A stretch of 64,000 nt of DNA, taken from Dyadobacter sp. 50-39 (GTDB lineage Bacteria; Bacteroidota; Bacteroidia; Cytophagales; Spirosomataceae). Numbering within the stretch: the first letter of the stretch is position 1; each line of letters begins with the position of its first letter. The stretch covers positions 310,001-374,000 of the forward strand of contig MKSR01000047.1 of the NCBI GenBank assembly GCA_001898145.1. The letters run 5' to 3'. The notes under the pieces were generated by a model that had not been told where the DNA came from, searched no databases, and was given only the letters and a program-made list of their open reading frames with translations. The translations under genes were made by a program, and so were the position numbers. Below are positions 63,178 to 64,000 of this stretch, piece by piece.

Positions 63178-63362
63178 GAGGGTTTTTGAAGACAAATTCC
63201 CACAAAACGTGGATTTAGGTAAACACTATTAAATTGGTAGAATATTTACAAACAATTGATAATTAGCATATTATGTCTTTTGGCATAGTCCTGTTAACAT
63301 GTAAGTCAGCAGTGCGAATGCACGAGAACAAACATTAATAGTTGTCTTAAAAAACAAGGATT

Positions 63363-63698
63363 ATGAAAAAGCTAGCAGTATCGGCATTAGCCCTGACGCT
63401 CATCTCGTTTGCTTCTGTTCAGGCCCAGACGGCCAATCAGACCACAGCTGATCATTCAGCGCATCAGCAGGCGACAAGTCAAAAAGCGGCGAAAGAAGAG
63501 AAGGTGGCCGTAAAACCGGAAGATTTGCCCGAGGGCGTTAAAAAGACCATAAAAAGTGACGATTTCAGTGGTTGGACGGTCAAAAAGGCATTTTTGGTCA
63601 CAGAGCCAGATAAACCACAATACTATGAGTTGCAGGTTGCTAATGGCAACCAGAATGCCAGAGTGAAACTCGATAAAGACGGAAAAAATGTAGGATAA
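63363..63698 (+). CDS. Small exported PepSY-like protein
   Basis: 111 residues with a signal peptide (LAVSALALTLISFASVQAQ). A His/Gln/Thr-rich linker (TADHSAHQQATSQKAAKEEK) leads to a compact C-terminal domain, LPEGVKKTIKSDDFSGWTVKKAFLVTEPDKPQYYELQV and ARVKLDKDGKNV, which resembles half of a PepSY/BLIP-like fold. The family inhibits peptidases or binds ligands in the periplasm; its role here is unknown. Monocistronic, with a strong terminator 30 bases after the stop, unlike the SusCD unit upstream. Confidence 0.75.
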   Translation: MKKLAVSALALTLISFASVQAQTANQTTADHSAHQQATSQKAAKEEKVAVKPEDLPEGVKKTIKSDDFSGWTVKKAFLVTEPDKPQYYELQVANGNQNARVKLDKDGKNVG

Positions 63699-63727
63699 CC
63701 ATAGTATTCCTTCATTATTCAGTGATT

Positions 63728-63752
63728 AAGCCGGAGCAATCCGGCTTTTTTT
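63728..63752 (+). terminator. Intrinsic terminator after the PepSY-like gene
   Basis: AAGCCGG (63728-63734) / CCGGCTT (63741-63747) with a 6-base loop and a following run of T residues. Confidence 0.85.
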
Positions 63753-63805
63753 ATGCCCGAGTTGCTAACTTTGACCCGCTTTTATTAATCCTAACCCATC
63801 GTTCA

Positions 63806-64000
63806 ATGACCTTTATTTTACGTTTTTGTTGCATTATTTTGGCAGCATGCTTCGTGCTTTCCGGCTGCATCGGAAGAAAGCCGTCCGGCACACAGGTTGC
63901 AGTCAGTAAACAGCCCATCTCGTCCAGCGGCGCAGCGCTCTTCACAACGCATTGTGTATCGTGTCATGCGATGGAGCGGGAGGAAATCGGTCCGCGGCTT
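63806..64000 (+). CDS. Lipoprotein cytochrome c, 3' end cut by window
   Basis: From the ATG at 63806, 65 codons run to the window edge without a stop, so only the N-terminus is seen. A signal (TFILRFCCIILAACFVLSGC) ends in a lipobox with Cys21, followed by a short linker and the haem site CVSCH (Cys50, Cys53, His54) near the start of a class I cytochrome c. It would be lipid-anchored in the periplasm or outer membrane and carry electrons from a dehydrogenase to respiration. The CxxCH with a Gly-Ala-Leu-Phe helix before it is the usual family start. The rest and its partner are outside the window. Confidence 0.82.
   Translation, partial: MTFILRFCCIILAACFVLSGCIGRKPSGTQVAVSKQPISSSGAALFTTHCVSCHAMEREEIGPRL

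Noticed and set aside
1..64000. CRISPR array, tRNA, rRNA, insertion sequence or prophage
   Set aside because: No regular spacer-repeat array, no cloverleaf-like intergenic sequence, no transposase or phage structural gene was seen.

Overview
The window reads as the chromosome of a Bacteroidota bacterium, most likely Cytophagales (Spirosomaceae, Dyadobacter-like). Evidence: a SusC/SusD pair, a C-terminal domain resembling type IX secretion sorting domains, a PVC-type dehydrogenase/cytochrome c protein, BlaI/M56 signalling, many DUF1080, Gfo/Idh/MocA and TIM-barrel sugar proteins, weak Shine-Dalgarno sites and one good TAnnTTTG promoter. The genus is inference. No rRNA, tRNA, CRISPR array, insertion sequence or prophage was seen; the DNA looks like ordinary, gene-dense chromosome.

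Layout. 1-4.3 kb (minus strand): end of a surface-polysaccharide cluster with one GT2 and two GT4 glycosyltransferases and a membrane-anchored SGNH hydrolase. 4.5-7.6 kb: an alpha/beta hydrolase, a VOC protein, a secreted amidohydrolase and a 58-residue lysine-rich protein. 7.8-17.3 kb: a 1293-residue multi-PAS hybrid kinase, an SDR, type II NADH dehydrogenase, CorA, an FN3 protein and a GH18 chitinase. 17.3-27.1 kb: a SWIM/SNF2 helicase, a DUF481-like protein, a Gfo/Idh oxidoreductase, an SDR/aldo-keto reductase pair, a small HTH protein and topoisomerase III. 27.7-36.6 kb: a small exported protein, a 1233-residue phosphoesterase-like/kinase-like/Omp85 fusion, a two-component system, a stress-protein-like gene, a bestrophin channel and an unknown exported protein. 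36.7-43.7 kb: a PmoA-like/PVC/cytochrome c fusion, a HicB-like orphan, a tandem thioredoxin-fold protein and a Tat-type TIM barrel. 43.9-46.2 kb: BlaI repressor with an M56 peptidase carrying 13 perfect heptads. 46.3-57.4 kb: carbohydrate enzymes (GH5, TIM barrel, DUF1080, Gfo/Idh, esterase, SDR) mixed with VOC, phosphotransferase-like, GNAT, sensor kinase and DinB genes. 58-64 kb: SusC, SusD, a small PepSY-like protein and the start of a lipoprotein cytochrome c.

How the genes may work together. SusC/SusD, GH5, GH18, an esterase and several exported oxidoreductases, isomerases and DUF1080 enzymes point to breakdown of plant or microbial glycans and glycosides. The Gfo/Idh + DUF1080 + TIM-barrel combination fits oxidative (3-keto) glycoside cleavage, although the genes are dispersed here. 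Three kinase systems and BlaI/M56 provide sensing. The least explained items are the 1233-residue outer-membrane fusion, the heptad array of the M56 protein, a 19-bp tandem repeat after the two-component system, and the long SusC leader containing a terminator.
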